Assembly (NCBI RefSeq): GCF_000520595.1
Contig: NZ_KI915026.1
Coordinates: 40,525-85,767, forward strand
Reading direction: 5' to 3'
DNA length: 45,243 nt
DNA from: Arthrobacter sp. H5
Lineage (GTDB): Bacteria > Actinomycetota > Actinomycetes > Actinomycetales > Micrococcaceae
Part shown: one piece after another, positions 8,465-16,035 of the stretch
Position numbering within the stretch: position 1 is the stretch's first letter
Layout of the letters: each line of letters starts with the position of its first letter
The notes under the pieces: model-generated
Database searches by the model: none
Seen by the model: only the letters and a program-made list of their open reading frames with translations
Told to the model about the DNA's origin: nothing
Translations under genes and position numbers: made by a program

Positions 8465-8971
8465 TTAGGGTCTTTGGACCCCTTCCGCGGCGCTTTGGAC
8501 CCCTTCCGTCGCGGATGCCGTGTCCCGGCGCTCTCGGGTAACCGCTCGGTCAGTGGATTCGTTAGCCTCACTAGTGGCTACGGCCCTGAGCTCCTGGAGA
8601 ATTTCCAGCTGTTGAGCATTGATGGCCATCAGCATCTCAATCTCTTCCTTCGACTTGAGATTGGTATCAAAGTCGTGCTGGGCCATGGCAGCAGAGATGG
8701 CGTCTTGTCTTTTCGCGGCAATGAGGAGAATGGCGCCCTGGAGCCCTGCCAGCATCGAGAGCAGAAGGTTCAGGAGGATGTACGGGTACGGGTCCCAGGC
8801 TTCGGCGGCAAGAGCCCAGGTATTGATTCCAGCCCAGATCAGCATGAAACCGATAAAGCCTCCCACGAAGGGCCAGCTTCCCATCCCATTCCGCAGGACA
8901 TCGGCTGCGCGTTGGCCGGAGGTCAATGAGGCTTTGTGCTTCTCGTGCCAGGTTTTATGGTGAACGCTCAT
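8465..8971 (-). CDS. DUF1003 membrane protein, 168 aa
   Basis: A DUF1003 (COG4420) protein: cytoplasmic N-terminus, two membrane helices (about 35-55, GFIGFMLIWAGINTW, and 65-88, ILLNLLLSMLAGLQGAILLI) joined by the short loop EAWDPYPY, then a charged helix (KRQDAISAAMAQHD...LEILQEL) likely to form a coiled coil. Function is unknown; family members often sit beside cation transporters, as here. The start overlaps the P-type ATPase stop by 4 bp, so the two are co-translated. The C-terminus repeats EGVQ (EGVQSAAEGVQRP) because the DNA carries the two regulatory boxes of the next operon; that tail is probably dispensable for protein function. Confidence 0.85.
   Translation of the reverse strand: MSVHHKTWHEKHKASLTSGQRAADVLRNGMGSWPFVGGFIGFMLIWAGINTWALAAEAWDPYPYILLNLLLSMLAGLQGAILLIAAKRQDAISAAMAQHDFDTNLKSKEEIEMLMAINAQQLEILQELRAVATSEANESTDRAVTRERRDTASATEGVQSAAEGVQRP
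8468..8502 (-). promoter_or_regulatory. Tandem DosR-like boxes of the Usp-ADH-Usp operon
   Basis: GGGTCTTTGGACCC (8468-8481) has perfect GGGTC/GACCC arms around a 4-bp spacer. A second copy, GGCGCTTTGGACCC (8489-8502, 12 of 14 the same), lies exactly 21 bp upstream. A 16-bp sequence repeats exactly (8472-8487 and 8493-8508). Reading on the minus strand, GACACT followed by GGGG serves as the -10, and the predicted start is 8432, placing the boxes at -42.5 and -63.5. Paired proximal and distal boxes about 20 bp apart are characteristic of strong DosR promoters. Both boxes lie within the last codons of the DUF1003 gene. Confidence 0.7.
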
Positions 8972-11445
8972 GACACAGACCCATGCTCAAGTGCGTCCGG
9001 GTTAAGACGCTGACGGTGGTATCGGAACAGTACTTCCACCGCGACGGCGCCAGCGAGCGCTACCACCGCGGAGGCGGCCAGGTGGTTCCACCCGGGCATT
9101 GTGAAGTCAAAGAAATCCCTGAGGGGTGGCACCACCAGCACGAACCCGAGGGCGGCCCACATACCGGCAATGATCAACACCCGCCAGCGGTTCAGCGGGC
9201 GGGATAGCACCACCAGTACCCACAGGGCGATGAGGGCCAGGACGAGAGCTGAAGCTGTCCGTCGCTCGGCGATAGTGCTCGATCCCTCCCACAGCGAATA
9301 GGTGTTGATGGTGAGCACGGCGAGCGCGATGATGAGCCCGGCGGGCACGGCGAATGACAATGAGCGTTTCAGGAATCCGCTTCGATAACGTCGAGCGTTG
9401 GGCATCAGCGCCAGGAAGAATGCGGGTATCCCGATGGTGATGCCATCAGTAGCCGACAACTGGCGCGGCAGGAACGGAAAGTCCCAGAGCAGTGCGCCAA
9501 AGGTTATCGAAATGATCACCGCGTAGGCGGTTTTGGCCAGAAACAGCATGGAAACCCGCTCGATATTGGCGATCACCCGACGCCCCTCGGCCACGACGCC
9601 CGGAAGCCTGTCGAATCGCCCATCGAGCAGCACGAGCCTGGATACCGCCTTTGTCGCTGCCGCTGCCGAGTCCATGGCAATCCCGATATCCGCCTCCTTA
9701 AGCGCCAAAGCATCGTTAACTCCGTCACCGGTCATGGCCACCACATGCCCTCGTCGTTGCAGCGCCCGGACCATATCCTTCTTCTGGGCCGGTGTAACCC
9801 GACCAAATACCGTATGGCGGTCCATCACTTCAGCCATCTCTTCTTGATCGTCGGGGAGCTGGCGGGCATCGAACCCGCCATCGGTTGTCACACCGACCTT
9901 CCTGGCTACTGCTGCAACGGTCCGCGGATCGTCCCCGGAGATAATCTTCACCTCCACGCCCTGTTCCTTGAAGTAGGACAGGGTCTGCGCTGCGTCGGGG
10001 CGTACCTTTTCCTGAAAAGTGAGCAGAACCGCTGGAGCGTGATCAGTCGGAAGCTCCACTTCGACGTCGTCCCTGATGAGCAATGCGCCGGGGGCGTGTG
10101 CCAGAACCAGCGTGCGTAACCCAGAGGCGGCAAGAACGGCAGCCGTCTCAAGTGCCCGGCCGGCGTCGGGTTGCTTTGGGTCAAGTACCATCTCGGGGGC
10201 ACCCAGTAGCCACGTCCCGGCAGCCGGCGTGCCGTCAGAGAAGCTCACAGCGCTCCACTTCCTGGCGGAGGAAAACGGGACTGAGGAGAGCGGTCGAAGC
10301 GAACCTTCGTCGCGGAAGTCCGCGGATAGGCAGCGCGCCGTGGCGTTGGCGTTCGGGTCAGCGCCAAACCAGCCGAGAGCCTGCTTCCATCCGGCCGGCG
10401 GGGTGTTGCCCGTGTCATGGACCGCGTCGAACACGATCTTGCCTACGGTCAGTGTTCCGGTCTTGTCCAGGCACAGCATGTCCACCCGGGCGAGCCCCTC
10501 CACCGCGGCAAGCTCCTGGATGAGCACTTTTTGGCGTGCCAGCCGGACGGCGCCGACAGCAAAGGCAACACTCGTCATCAGCACCAGGCCCAACGGAATC
10601 ATGGCGATGACGCTCGCGACGGCGCCCACTGCTCCGATTCGCCAGGTTCCTGTTGTGATGGCAACCTGCCACCCTCCCTGGCTTTGCATCTGTCCATTGA
10701 TGACAATGGCCATCACGGGCAGCAGTGCCAGGGTAATCCACCGCAGCACCTGATTGAGACCCTGACGAATCTCAGAATGGACCAGTGAGAAGCGTTTGGC
10801 TTCCGCCGTCAGTTTGCTTGCGAAAGACTCAGCACCGACCCGGGTGACTACCGCCCTGCCTTGTCCGCTAACCACGCTGGAACCGGACAACACTTCGGCG
10901 CCGACGTCCTTCCCGACAGGTTCCGATTCCCCGGTGAGTAACGATTCATCGACTTCTAGGCCACTTGCCTGCACCACCACCGCATCGGCCGTGACTTGAT
11001 CTCCAGCGCGAAGCACCAACACATCATCTTTGACGACTTCCTGAACATCAACATCCTGAACAACCCCGTCCCGGAGCACCCGGGATCGCGGAGCATTGAG
11101 GACAGCGAGGCGGTCAAGGGATTTCTTGGCCCTGTACTCCTGCACCACCCCGATTAGCGCGTTCCCGACGGCGGCGAAGCCGAAGAGCGCATCCCGCCAT
11201 TGACCGAGGATAAGAAGCAGCACGAAGCTTCCGGCGACGATGGCGTTGAACAGGGTGAAAACGTTGGCCCTGAAGATCTCCCACAGGCTGCGGCTGGATT
11301 GATCGGGAGCATCGTTGGTCAAGCCGCCTTTGACGCGCACTGCAACGTCGGCGGCGGATAGCCCGATCCGGTCGGGTCCATCAGCGGCGCGGATAGTCGT
11401 CTGCCCCAGCTCTCCTATCCCGCTCCCCGGGATGCGGGACGTCAA
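8968..11445 (-). CDS. CtpE-like P-type cation-transporting ATPase, 825 aa
   Basis: A complete HAD-type P-ATPase. It shows TGES (171-174) in the actuator domain, the phosphorylation site DKTGTLT with D327, MTGDGVNDALALKEADIGIA in the hinge, and about ten membrane helices including a C-terminal set after residue 650. There is no heavy-metal HMA domain and no CPC in TM4; instead TM4 reads AMIPLGLVLMTS, so it is not a P1B pump. Overall it resembles mycobacterial CtpE, linked to Ca2+; M. tuberculosis has another P-ATPase (ctpF) in its DosR regulon. PLGL stands where Ca2+-ATPases usually have PEGL. The start is uncertain: TTG 11445 is the only candidate before an in-frame TAG and has no clear Shine-Dalgarno. 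It lies 84 bp after the DUF3267 gene and is coupled to DUF1003. Confidence 0.85.
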   Translation of the reverse strand: MTSRIPGSGIGELGQTTIRAADGPDRIGLSAADVAVRVKGGLTNDAPDQSSRSLWEIFRANVFTLFNAIVAGSFVLLLILGQWRDALFGFAAVGNALIGVVQEYRAKKSLDRLAVLNAPRSRVLRDGVVQDVDVQEVVKDDVLVLRAGDQVTADAVVVQASGLEVDESLLTGESEPVGKDVGAEVLSGSSVVSGQGRAVVTRVGAESFASKLTAEAKRFSLVHSEIRQGLNQVLRWITLALLPVMAIVINGQMQSQGGWQVAITTGTWRIGAVGAVASVIAMIPLGLVLMTSVAFAVGAVRLARQKVLIQELAAVEGLARVDMLCLDKTGTLTVGKIVFDAVHDTGNTPPAGWKQALGWFGADPNANATARCLSADFRDEGSLRPLSSVPFSSARKWSAVSFSDGTPAAGTWLLGAPEMVLDPKQPDAGRALETAAVLAASGLRTLVLAHAPGALLIRDDVEVELPTDHAPAVLLTFQEKVRPDAAQTLSYFKEQGVEVKIISGDDPRTVAAVARKVGVTTDGGFDARQLPDDQEEMAEVMDRHTVFGRVTPAQKKDMVRALQRRGHVVAMTGDGVNDALALKEADIGIAMDSAAAATKAVSRLVLLDGRFDRLPGVVAEGRRVIANIERVSMLFLAKTAYAVIISITFGALLWDFPFLPRQLSATDGITIGIPAFFLALMPNARRYRSGFLKRSLSFAVPAGLIIALAVLTINTYSLWEGSSTIAERRTASALVLALIALWVLVVLSRPLNRWRVLIIAGMWAALGFVLVVPPLRDFFDFTMPGWNHLAASAVVALAGAVAVEVLFRYHRQRLNPDALEHGSVS

Positions 11446-11529
11446 TCGAGGCAGAGCTGCAGGTAGAAACGGTTGTGCGCGGTCGATGGGAGCGGCCTCG
11501 CAGCGAGCGACGCGCTATCCCCACTGGCA

Positions 11530-12123
11530 TCATCTCGCAGCACGGGAAATCTTCGGCACGAACACATGAATTTGATTCCCATCATCCTTAACCAACGCAT
11601 CCTGTGGCTGCCGGAGCAGGACGGCCACCTCGACGTAGTCGCCGGCCGAACCAGCAAAGTTCAGAGTCAGGAGAATGTAGGCGCTCAACAGATAGTCCTG
11701 CGGAACTGTGAGCTGCGCTGCGATGAGCACTATTCCCCAGATAATGGCTGGCGCGACGGCGACAGCCACTGCATTCTGGCGAGTGAGATAAGCGCGGTTG
11801 CCGGTGGTCAGAAACGGAAATCGAAAGGCGTAGGTGGGCTTCACTTTCGTCACCGCTTGCAGGACGACGCCGTGCGTTGCTTCGTGAATCGCCATGTAGG
11901 CGAGGCAAGCACCCAGCGTGATTGGGATAGTGAAGGCGGGAGTCCAGGTCGTTCCCAGAGGCAGTTCCAGGAGGAAAGCGGCTGCCACGGCGCCCAGAAC
12001 AACCAGCATAAAAACCAGTTGGATGGTGGTGGCGAACTTTCGGTCCTTCTTGAAATCGACGCTACGATGCGTCCGATAGCTGGACGGCAATGAAGTAGTG
12101 TCTCGCAGCGGTGCAGACGTCAT
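11530..12123 (-). CDS. DUF3267 membrane zincin-like protein, 197 aa
   Basis: A DUF3267 (putative zincin peptidase) membrane protein. Four hydrophobic segments are visible: about 32-53, 62-80, 112-133 and 137-156. The motif AIHEATHGVV gives HExxH with H80, E81 and H84 at the end of the second helix, the arrangement expected for zinc binding and catalysis in site-2-protease-like proteins. Whether it is an active protease is unknown. ATG 12123 is chosen because GGGAAGG lies 7 nt before it; the longer frame to 12360 would run through the promoter. It is first in a likely operon with the P-ATPase and DUF1003 genes, and its promoter carries a palindromic box. Confidence 0.8.
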   Translation of the reverse strand: MTSAPLRDTTSLPSSYRTHRSVDFKKDRKFATTIQLVFMLVVLGAVAAAFLLELPLGTTWTPAFTIPITLGACLAYMAIHEATHGVVLQAVTKVKPTYAFRFPFLTTGNRAYLTRQNAVAVAVAPAIIWGIVLIAAQLTVPQDYLLSAYILLTLNFAGSAGDYVEVAVLLRQPQDALVKDDGNQIHVFVPKISRAAR

Positions 12124-12198
12124 GGAGTTGCCTTCCCAGTGAGCGCGACAGTATTGCAGCAGCCATCCCAGTCTTACCCGCGGTGCACCCAGGCGTAA

Positions 12199-12212
12199 GG
12201 GTCTTTGGTCCC
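12199..12212. promoter_or_regulatory. DosR-like box between DUF3267 and hydrolase genes
   Basis: GGGTCTTTGGTCCC lies in the divergent intergenic region. On the minus strand, TAAGACT followed by GGG sits at the standard distance and predicts a start at 12163 (box centre at -42.5), 40 nt before the DUF3267 ATG. On the plus strand the only -10-like sequence, TAGGGT (12222-12227), implies a start near 12234 and a box at about -28.5. That is a different geometry, so control of the hydrolase by the same site is less certain. Confidence 0.65.
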
Positions 12213-12235
12213 GCACCACGATAGGGTGTGCCGTG

Positions 12236-13261
12236 ATGGACGAACACTGGACGCCTGATGGTTTGGGCAAGGACTTTGAGCAGCTGACTCTTCCCCTTAC
12301 TGATGCCGGGCCAGCTACCCTAGTGCGGTACCGGCCGAAAACAGAGCCCGTCCGGGACATGGCCGCGGACGGTGCAGACGTCCTGTACGTCCATGGCTGG
12401 TCGGACTACTTTTTTCAGGCCAAGCTTGCCCGATTCTGGCACCGCCACGGCGCGCGGTTCTACGCCGTCGACCTGCACTGCTACGGCCGAAGCCTGCGCA
12501 CCGACCAATCCCCCGGTTTGGTGGGTGACCTTGCGGAGTACGACGACGACATCATGGCGGCGCTCGGCGTAATTGATGCCGAGTCGGGGACAGGCCCGGG
12601 CTCCGGCCCTCAACGCGGAACTGACCGCCCATTGATCCTGATGGGACATTCTGCGGGCGGCCTCACCCTGAGCTGGTGGGCCCACAGACACCCGGGAGTC
12701 GCGTCGGCACTCGTGTTGAACAGTCCCTGGCTGGAATTCCAAGGTGCTGAGCTCGGGCGCCGGGCCATCGCGCCGCTTGTTCAATTACGTGCACGGTTCA
12801 ATCCGTTGGCACCGCTGCCAGTCATCGACCCAGGCATCTATTCGCGCGCTGTATCTGCTTCCTTCGAGGGAGCCTGGACCTACAACGCCCGATGGCGCCC
12901 GGCGCGCGGTTTTCCCGTCACCCCCGCATTCCTCAACGCAATCTTCCAGACACAAGCGGCGGTTGCTGACGGTTTGGACATCGATTGCCCGGTGCTGGTG
13001 ATGCTATCGGACAAAGATTACCTGGAACCCCGGTGGTCCGAGTCGGCTACCCGGGCCGACGTGGCTTTGAACGTCCACGCCGTAGCGCACCGGGCGTTGT
13101 CCCTCGGAGAAACCGTGACGATCGTGCGGATCAAGCACGCGATGCACGACATTTTCCTGTCCGAAGATTCGGCGCGGAAGGATGCCTACGCTCAGATTGA
13201 ACGATGGCTCAATGGCTACGGTGGACGACCAGTTCAGCCGGCCGGCGCCGTGAACTCCTAG
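12236..13261 (+). CDS. Alpha/beta hydrolase, S33/monoacylglycerol lipase-like
   Basis: A 341-residue alpha/beta hydrolase. The oxyanion-hole segment LYVHGWSDYF lies near residue 52, the nucleophile elbow LMGHSAGG gives S139, VMLSDKDYLEP supplies the probable acid, and the catalytic His is in RIKHAMHDIFLS near residue 300. No signal peptide is visible, so it should be cytoplasmic. The family splits carboxylic esters such as lipids; the natural substrate is unknown. GTG 12233 and ATG 12236 are adjacent; ATG is preferred. TAGGGT at 12222-12227 lies 8 nt before the start, so the mRNA may be leaderless. It sits in the stress island beside a regulatory palindrome, divergent from the DUF3267 operon. 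Confidence 0.85.
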   Translation: MDEHWTPDGLGKDFEQLTLPLTDAGPATLVRYRPKTEPVRDMAADGADVLYVHGWSDYFFQAKLARFWHRHGARFYAVDLHCYGRSLRTDQSPGLVGDLAEYDDDIMAALGVIDAESGTGPGSGPQRGTDRPLILMGHSAGGLTLSWWAHRHPGVASALVLNSPWLEFQGAELGRRAIAPLVQLRARFNPLAPLPVIDPGIYSRAVSASFEGAWTYNARWRPARGFPVTPAFLNAIFQTQAAVADGLDIDCPVLVMLSDKDYLEPRWSESATRADVALNVHAVAHRALSLGETVTIVRIKHAMHDIFLSEDSARKDAYAQIERWLNGYGGRPVQPAGAVNS

Positions 13262-13275
13262 GGCTTTCGTCTCAA

Positions 13276-13312
13276 GATTGATCTGGATGATAGAATGATC
13301 AAATAGTCAATC
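13276..13312 (+). promoter_or_regulatory. Nested inverted repeats, probable ArsR operator
   Basis: TTGATC (13278-13283) pairs with GATCAA (13297-13302), and an outer pair GATTGA (13276-13281) matches TCAATC (13307-13312). The repeats flank and cover TAGAAT (13291-13296), a good -10. Bound dimers would block the promoter, as in autorepressed ArsR/SmtB operons. The 60-bp region is markedly AT-rich compared with its surroundings. Confidence 0.55.
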
Positions 13313-13323
13313 AGTGGAGTGAA

Positions 13324-13725
13324 ATGCCAATGGACGTGCACCCCGAGACTTACAAGATGGCCGATTTTCGTGCGCCGCTTTATGAGGTGAAGGCGAATCT
13401 CTTCAAGGGGCTCGCCCACCCGGTGCGTATCCGCGTGCTGGAGTTACTCTCTGCCGCACCCGAAGTGTCGGTGTCTGATCTCTTGTCAGCTACCGGATTG
13501 GAAGCCTCGCATCTGTCACAGCACCTGTCAGTGCTGCGCCGCTATCATCTGGTGAAATCGGAGCGGCGGGGTCTCCAACAGTTCTACATGCTTGCCAATC
13601 CTCTGGTTGCCGAACTGCTGGCGGTTGCCCGGGGGCTCCTCGAGGGCGTTCTCCATGCCACGAAGGAAGACCTTGAGTATTCGGCGTCAGCCGGCCACTC
13701 GGCCGCTGGCGACGGCTCCAAGTGA
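13324..13725 (+). CDS. ArsR-family winged-helix transcriptional regulator
   Basis: A 133-residue ArsR/SmtB-type repressor: NLFKGLAHPVRIRVLELL (helix 1-2), the recognition helix SDLLSATGLEASHLSQHLSVL and the wing VKSERRGLQQFYML. The protein contains no cysteine, so it cannot use the CxC or cysteine-pair metal or redox sites of classic ArsR members; the signal must be something else, perhaps bicarbonate/pH, a small anion or another ligand of the transporter next door. GGAG stands 4 nt before the ATG. Its stop overlaps the SulP start (GTGA), so both are one transcript, very probably repressed by this protein through the upstream inverted repeats. Confidence 0.88.
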   Translation: MPMDVHPETYKMADFRAPLYEVKANLFKGLAHPVRIRVLELLSAAPEVSVSDLLSATGLEASHLSQHLSVLRRYHLVKSERRGLQQFYMLANPLVAELLAVARGLLEGVLHATKEDLEYSASAGHSAAGDGSK

Positions 13726-15410
13726 GAGTCCTCTCCACCCTACGGACCCTGCTACCCACCGTCCGGGACTATTCCCAGGTACCGCGCTCCTGGAGGGGCG
13801 ACCTCATTGCAGGCCTCACCGTCGGAATCGTCGCATTGCCGCTGGCCCTGGCATTCGGCGTCAGCTCGGGGGCAGGAGCGGCGAGTGGTCTCATCACCGC
13901 AGTCGTCGCGGGGCTGGTCGCGGCGGTCTTCGGTGGCTCCCACGTTCAGGTTTCAGGGCCTACCGGCGCGATGGTCGTGGTATTGGGGCCGGTCATAGCG
14001 GCGCATGGAATTGAAGCACTGGCCCTCGTCACTGTTATGGCTGGTCTGATGGTGATCGCTGCTGGCGTGCTGAAGCTCGGGCAGGTCGTGTCCTTCTTGC
14101 CATGGCCCGTCATCGAGGGATTCACCCTGGGAATCGCCGTCATCATCTTCCTTCAGCAGGTGCCAGCCGCCATTGGCGAGGATGCTGGCCCCAGCAGCAA
14201 CTCAGCGATCTCCGCTCTCCAGGCCATCGGTGCTTCCTCCCCCGCAGAATCCATGGCGGCGGTTGGCCTGGTCGCCCTTGTGGCCCTCATCATGATTGTT
14301 GCCCCACGAATCCATTCCAGGATTCCCGGCTCGATCGTCGGAATCGTCGTCGCCAGCGTGTTGGCTCAGGTGCTGGCTATGCCCGTCGTCAGAATCGGAG
14401 CACTGCCCGATTCCCTACCCGCCCCAGCAGCGCCGGGCTGGGATTGGGGATTGATCGTGGTGCTGGCCGCTCCGGCCGCAACCATCGCCATCCTGGCCGC
14501 GATCGAGTCACTGCTCTCCGCACGTGTGGCCGCCTCGATCTCCGATACTGGGTCCTACGATGCAGACAGGGAACTCTTTGGCCAGGGTCTTGCCTCAGTT
14601 GCCTCAGGATTCTTCGGCGGCATGCCCGCCACAGGCGCAATCGCCCGAACAGCCGTGAACATCCGATCAGGAGGGTGTACCAGGCTCGCGGCAATCACTC
14701 ACGCTCTGGTCCTCCTCTTCGTGGTCTATCTGGCCACCGGCCCTGTCTCAGGAATCCCGCTGGCCGCGTTAGCTGGTGTCCTGATGGTTACCGCCGTGCG
14801 GATGGTCTCCTTTTCCACCCTGCGCAGCGTGGTCGGTTCAACCCGCGGCGATACCGTAGTGCTCATCGTGACAGCAGTTGTCACCGTCTCATTCGACCTT
14901 ATCCAGGCGGTGGGCATCGGGGTGTTGGTGGCAGCCTTCTTCGCGCTACGGTCGCTGGTAAAGTCCGGCGGGGTCCACCGCGAAGAAATCTCCGGCCCGG
15001 CCCAGGATGGCGACTCGCGGATTGCCATCTACCGGATCGAGGGTGCACTTTTCTTCGCCGCCGCGGAACGGGTGCTGGAGCGGGTCAGCGACATCCGCAA
15101 TGTTGAGGTGGTAATCATCAGAATGTCCCAGCTCCAGTCGCTGGACGCGACAGGGGCACGCGTCATCGCTGACCTGGTGAACACCCTTGAGCGCCGCGGA
15201 ATCACAGTGCTGGTCAAGGGAGTCCAGGACCGTCACCTTCGTCTGATCACCAAAGTTGGGGTACTCCAATCCCTGCGTCACCAAAAGCATCTCTTTACCG
15301 CTCTGGACGCCGCCGTCGAACATGCCCGAAGCCACGTCGTCCGAAACCGGGCCGCCCAACCCCTCCCAGAATCCGGACAGTATCCGGCTGCTTCACCGGA
15401 GATTGGGTGA
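13722..15410 (+). CDS. SulP-family anion permease with STAS domain
   Basis: A 562-residue SLC26/SulP transporter. The membrane domain (about 20-410) begins with the family signature in WRGDLIAGLTVGIVALPLAL and continues with GSHVQVSGPTGAM. The STAS domain (about 430-535) carries RIEGALFFAAAERVLERV and the segment QSLDATGARVIADLV. SulP proteins carry sulfate, bicarbonate, chloride or carboxylates; the substrate cannot be decided from sequence. It is translationally coupled to the ArsR regulator (4-bp overlap). ArsR-SulP pairing suggests an inducible anion uptake system. A box-bearing promoter for the Usp genes starts 46 bp after its stop. Confidence 0.9.
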   Translation: MRVLSTLRTLLPTVRDYSQVPRSWRGDLIAGLTVGIVALPLALAFGVSSGAGAASGLITAVVAGLVAAVFGGSHVQVSGPTGAMVVVLGPVIAAHGIEALALVTVMAGLMVIAAGVLKLGQVVSFLPWPVIEGFTLGIAVIIFLQQVPAAIGEDAGPSSNSAISALQAIGASSPAESMAAVGLVALVALIMIVAPRIHSRIPGSIVGIVVASVLAQVLAMPVVRIGALPDSLPAPAAPGWDWGLIVVLAAPAATIAILAAIESLLSARVAASISDTGSYDADRELFGQGLASVASGFFGGMPATGAIARTAVNIRSGGCTRLAAITHALVLLFVVYLATGPVSGIPLAALAGVLMVTAVRMVSFSTLRSVVGSTRGDTVVLIVTAVVTVSFDLIQAVGIGVLVAAFFALRSLVKSGGVHREEISGPAQDGDSRIAIYRIEGALFFAAAERVLERVSDIRNVEVVIIRMSQLQSLDATGARVIADLVNTLERRGITVLVKGVQDRHLRLITKVGVLQSLRHQKHLFTALDAAVEHARSHVVRNRAAQPLPESGQYPAASPEIG

Positions 15411-15456
15411 AACAGGAAGGGGAATGGCCCAGGTTTGACCGCCGCCGGGGCGATAC

Positions 15457-15470
15457 GGGACCAAAGCCCC
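15457..15470 (+). promoter_or_regulatory. DosR-like box of the Usp-Usp operon
   Basis: GGGACCAAAGCCCC, followed at the usual spacing by GATGCT-GGG (15494-15502) as a -10, predicts a start at 15506 with the box centre at -42.5 and a 56-nt leader before the Usp ATG at 15562. The CTGGG after the -10 is shared with the promoters of the Usp-ADH, DUF3267 and phosphoketolase genes. Confidence 0.65.
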
Positions 15471-15561
15471 TGTGAGCTTCCAACCGATCAATGGATGCTG
15501 GGTACCAAGGACCTGTGCGCAACTGCGCGCCAAGCCCCGCTCACAACGGACGGACAACTCA

Positions 15562-16035
15562 ATGAATGACCACCCCAGCCCGGAAAAATTCATTGTCGTT
15601 GGAGTGGACGGTTCGCCGTCCTCGATCCTCGCGTTGCAGTGGGCCGCACGTCTCGTTCCCACTGTCGGCACTACCATCAGAGCCGTGGCAGCGTGGCAGG
15701 TCCCGTACACCTATTACGAGTTCCCGATTTCCGGCTGGGATCCGAAAAGTGTTGCCGAGACCATACTGTCGGAGTCACTTTCAAAGGCTTTCGTCGGCTA
15801 TCCGCCCGCAACAGTCAGTGCCTTGACCCGTCAGGGGTCGCCGGCACGAGTGCTCCTGGACGAGAGTCAGGGCGCGCAGATGCTTATCGTCGGAAGCCGA
15901 GGACATGGCGGGTTCGCCGCACTGCTGCTCGGGTCTGTCAGCTCCGCTGTCGCCGAACATGCACAGTGTCCGGTGCTGATCGCCCACGGCGCGACGACCG
16001 ATGAATCAGCAGCTGGAAAGCCCGGCACCTCATGA
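15562..16035 (+). CDS. Universal stress protein, single domain, 157 aa
   Basis: One Usp domain with IVVGVDGSPSS at the first strand and the intact ATP signature VGSRGHGGFAALLLGSVS near residues 110-127, ending in CPVLIAHG and a short acidic/alanine tail. The frame is open upstream to 15472, but that stretch covers the predicted promoter and shows no Usp similarity, so ATG 15562 is used; no strong Shine-Dalgarno is visible. Its TGA overlaps the ATG of the next Usp gene by 4 bp. First gene of a two-Usp operon controlled by the box at 15457. Confidence 0.88.
   Translation: MNDHPSPEKFIVVGVDGSPSSILALQWAARLVPTVGTTIRAVAAWQVPYTYYEFPISGWDPKSVAETILSESLSKAFVGYPPATVSALTRQGSPARVLLDESQGAQMLIVGSRGHGGFAALLLGSVSSAVAEHAQCPVLIAHGATTDESAAGKPGTS

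Noticed and set aside
11530-12360. 276-codon version of the DUF3267 gene
   Set aside because: The extra 79 codons pass through the regulatory box and leader and overlap the divergent hydrolase start; ATG 12123 has a good Shine-Dalgarno.
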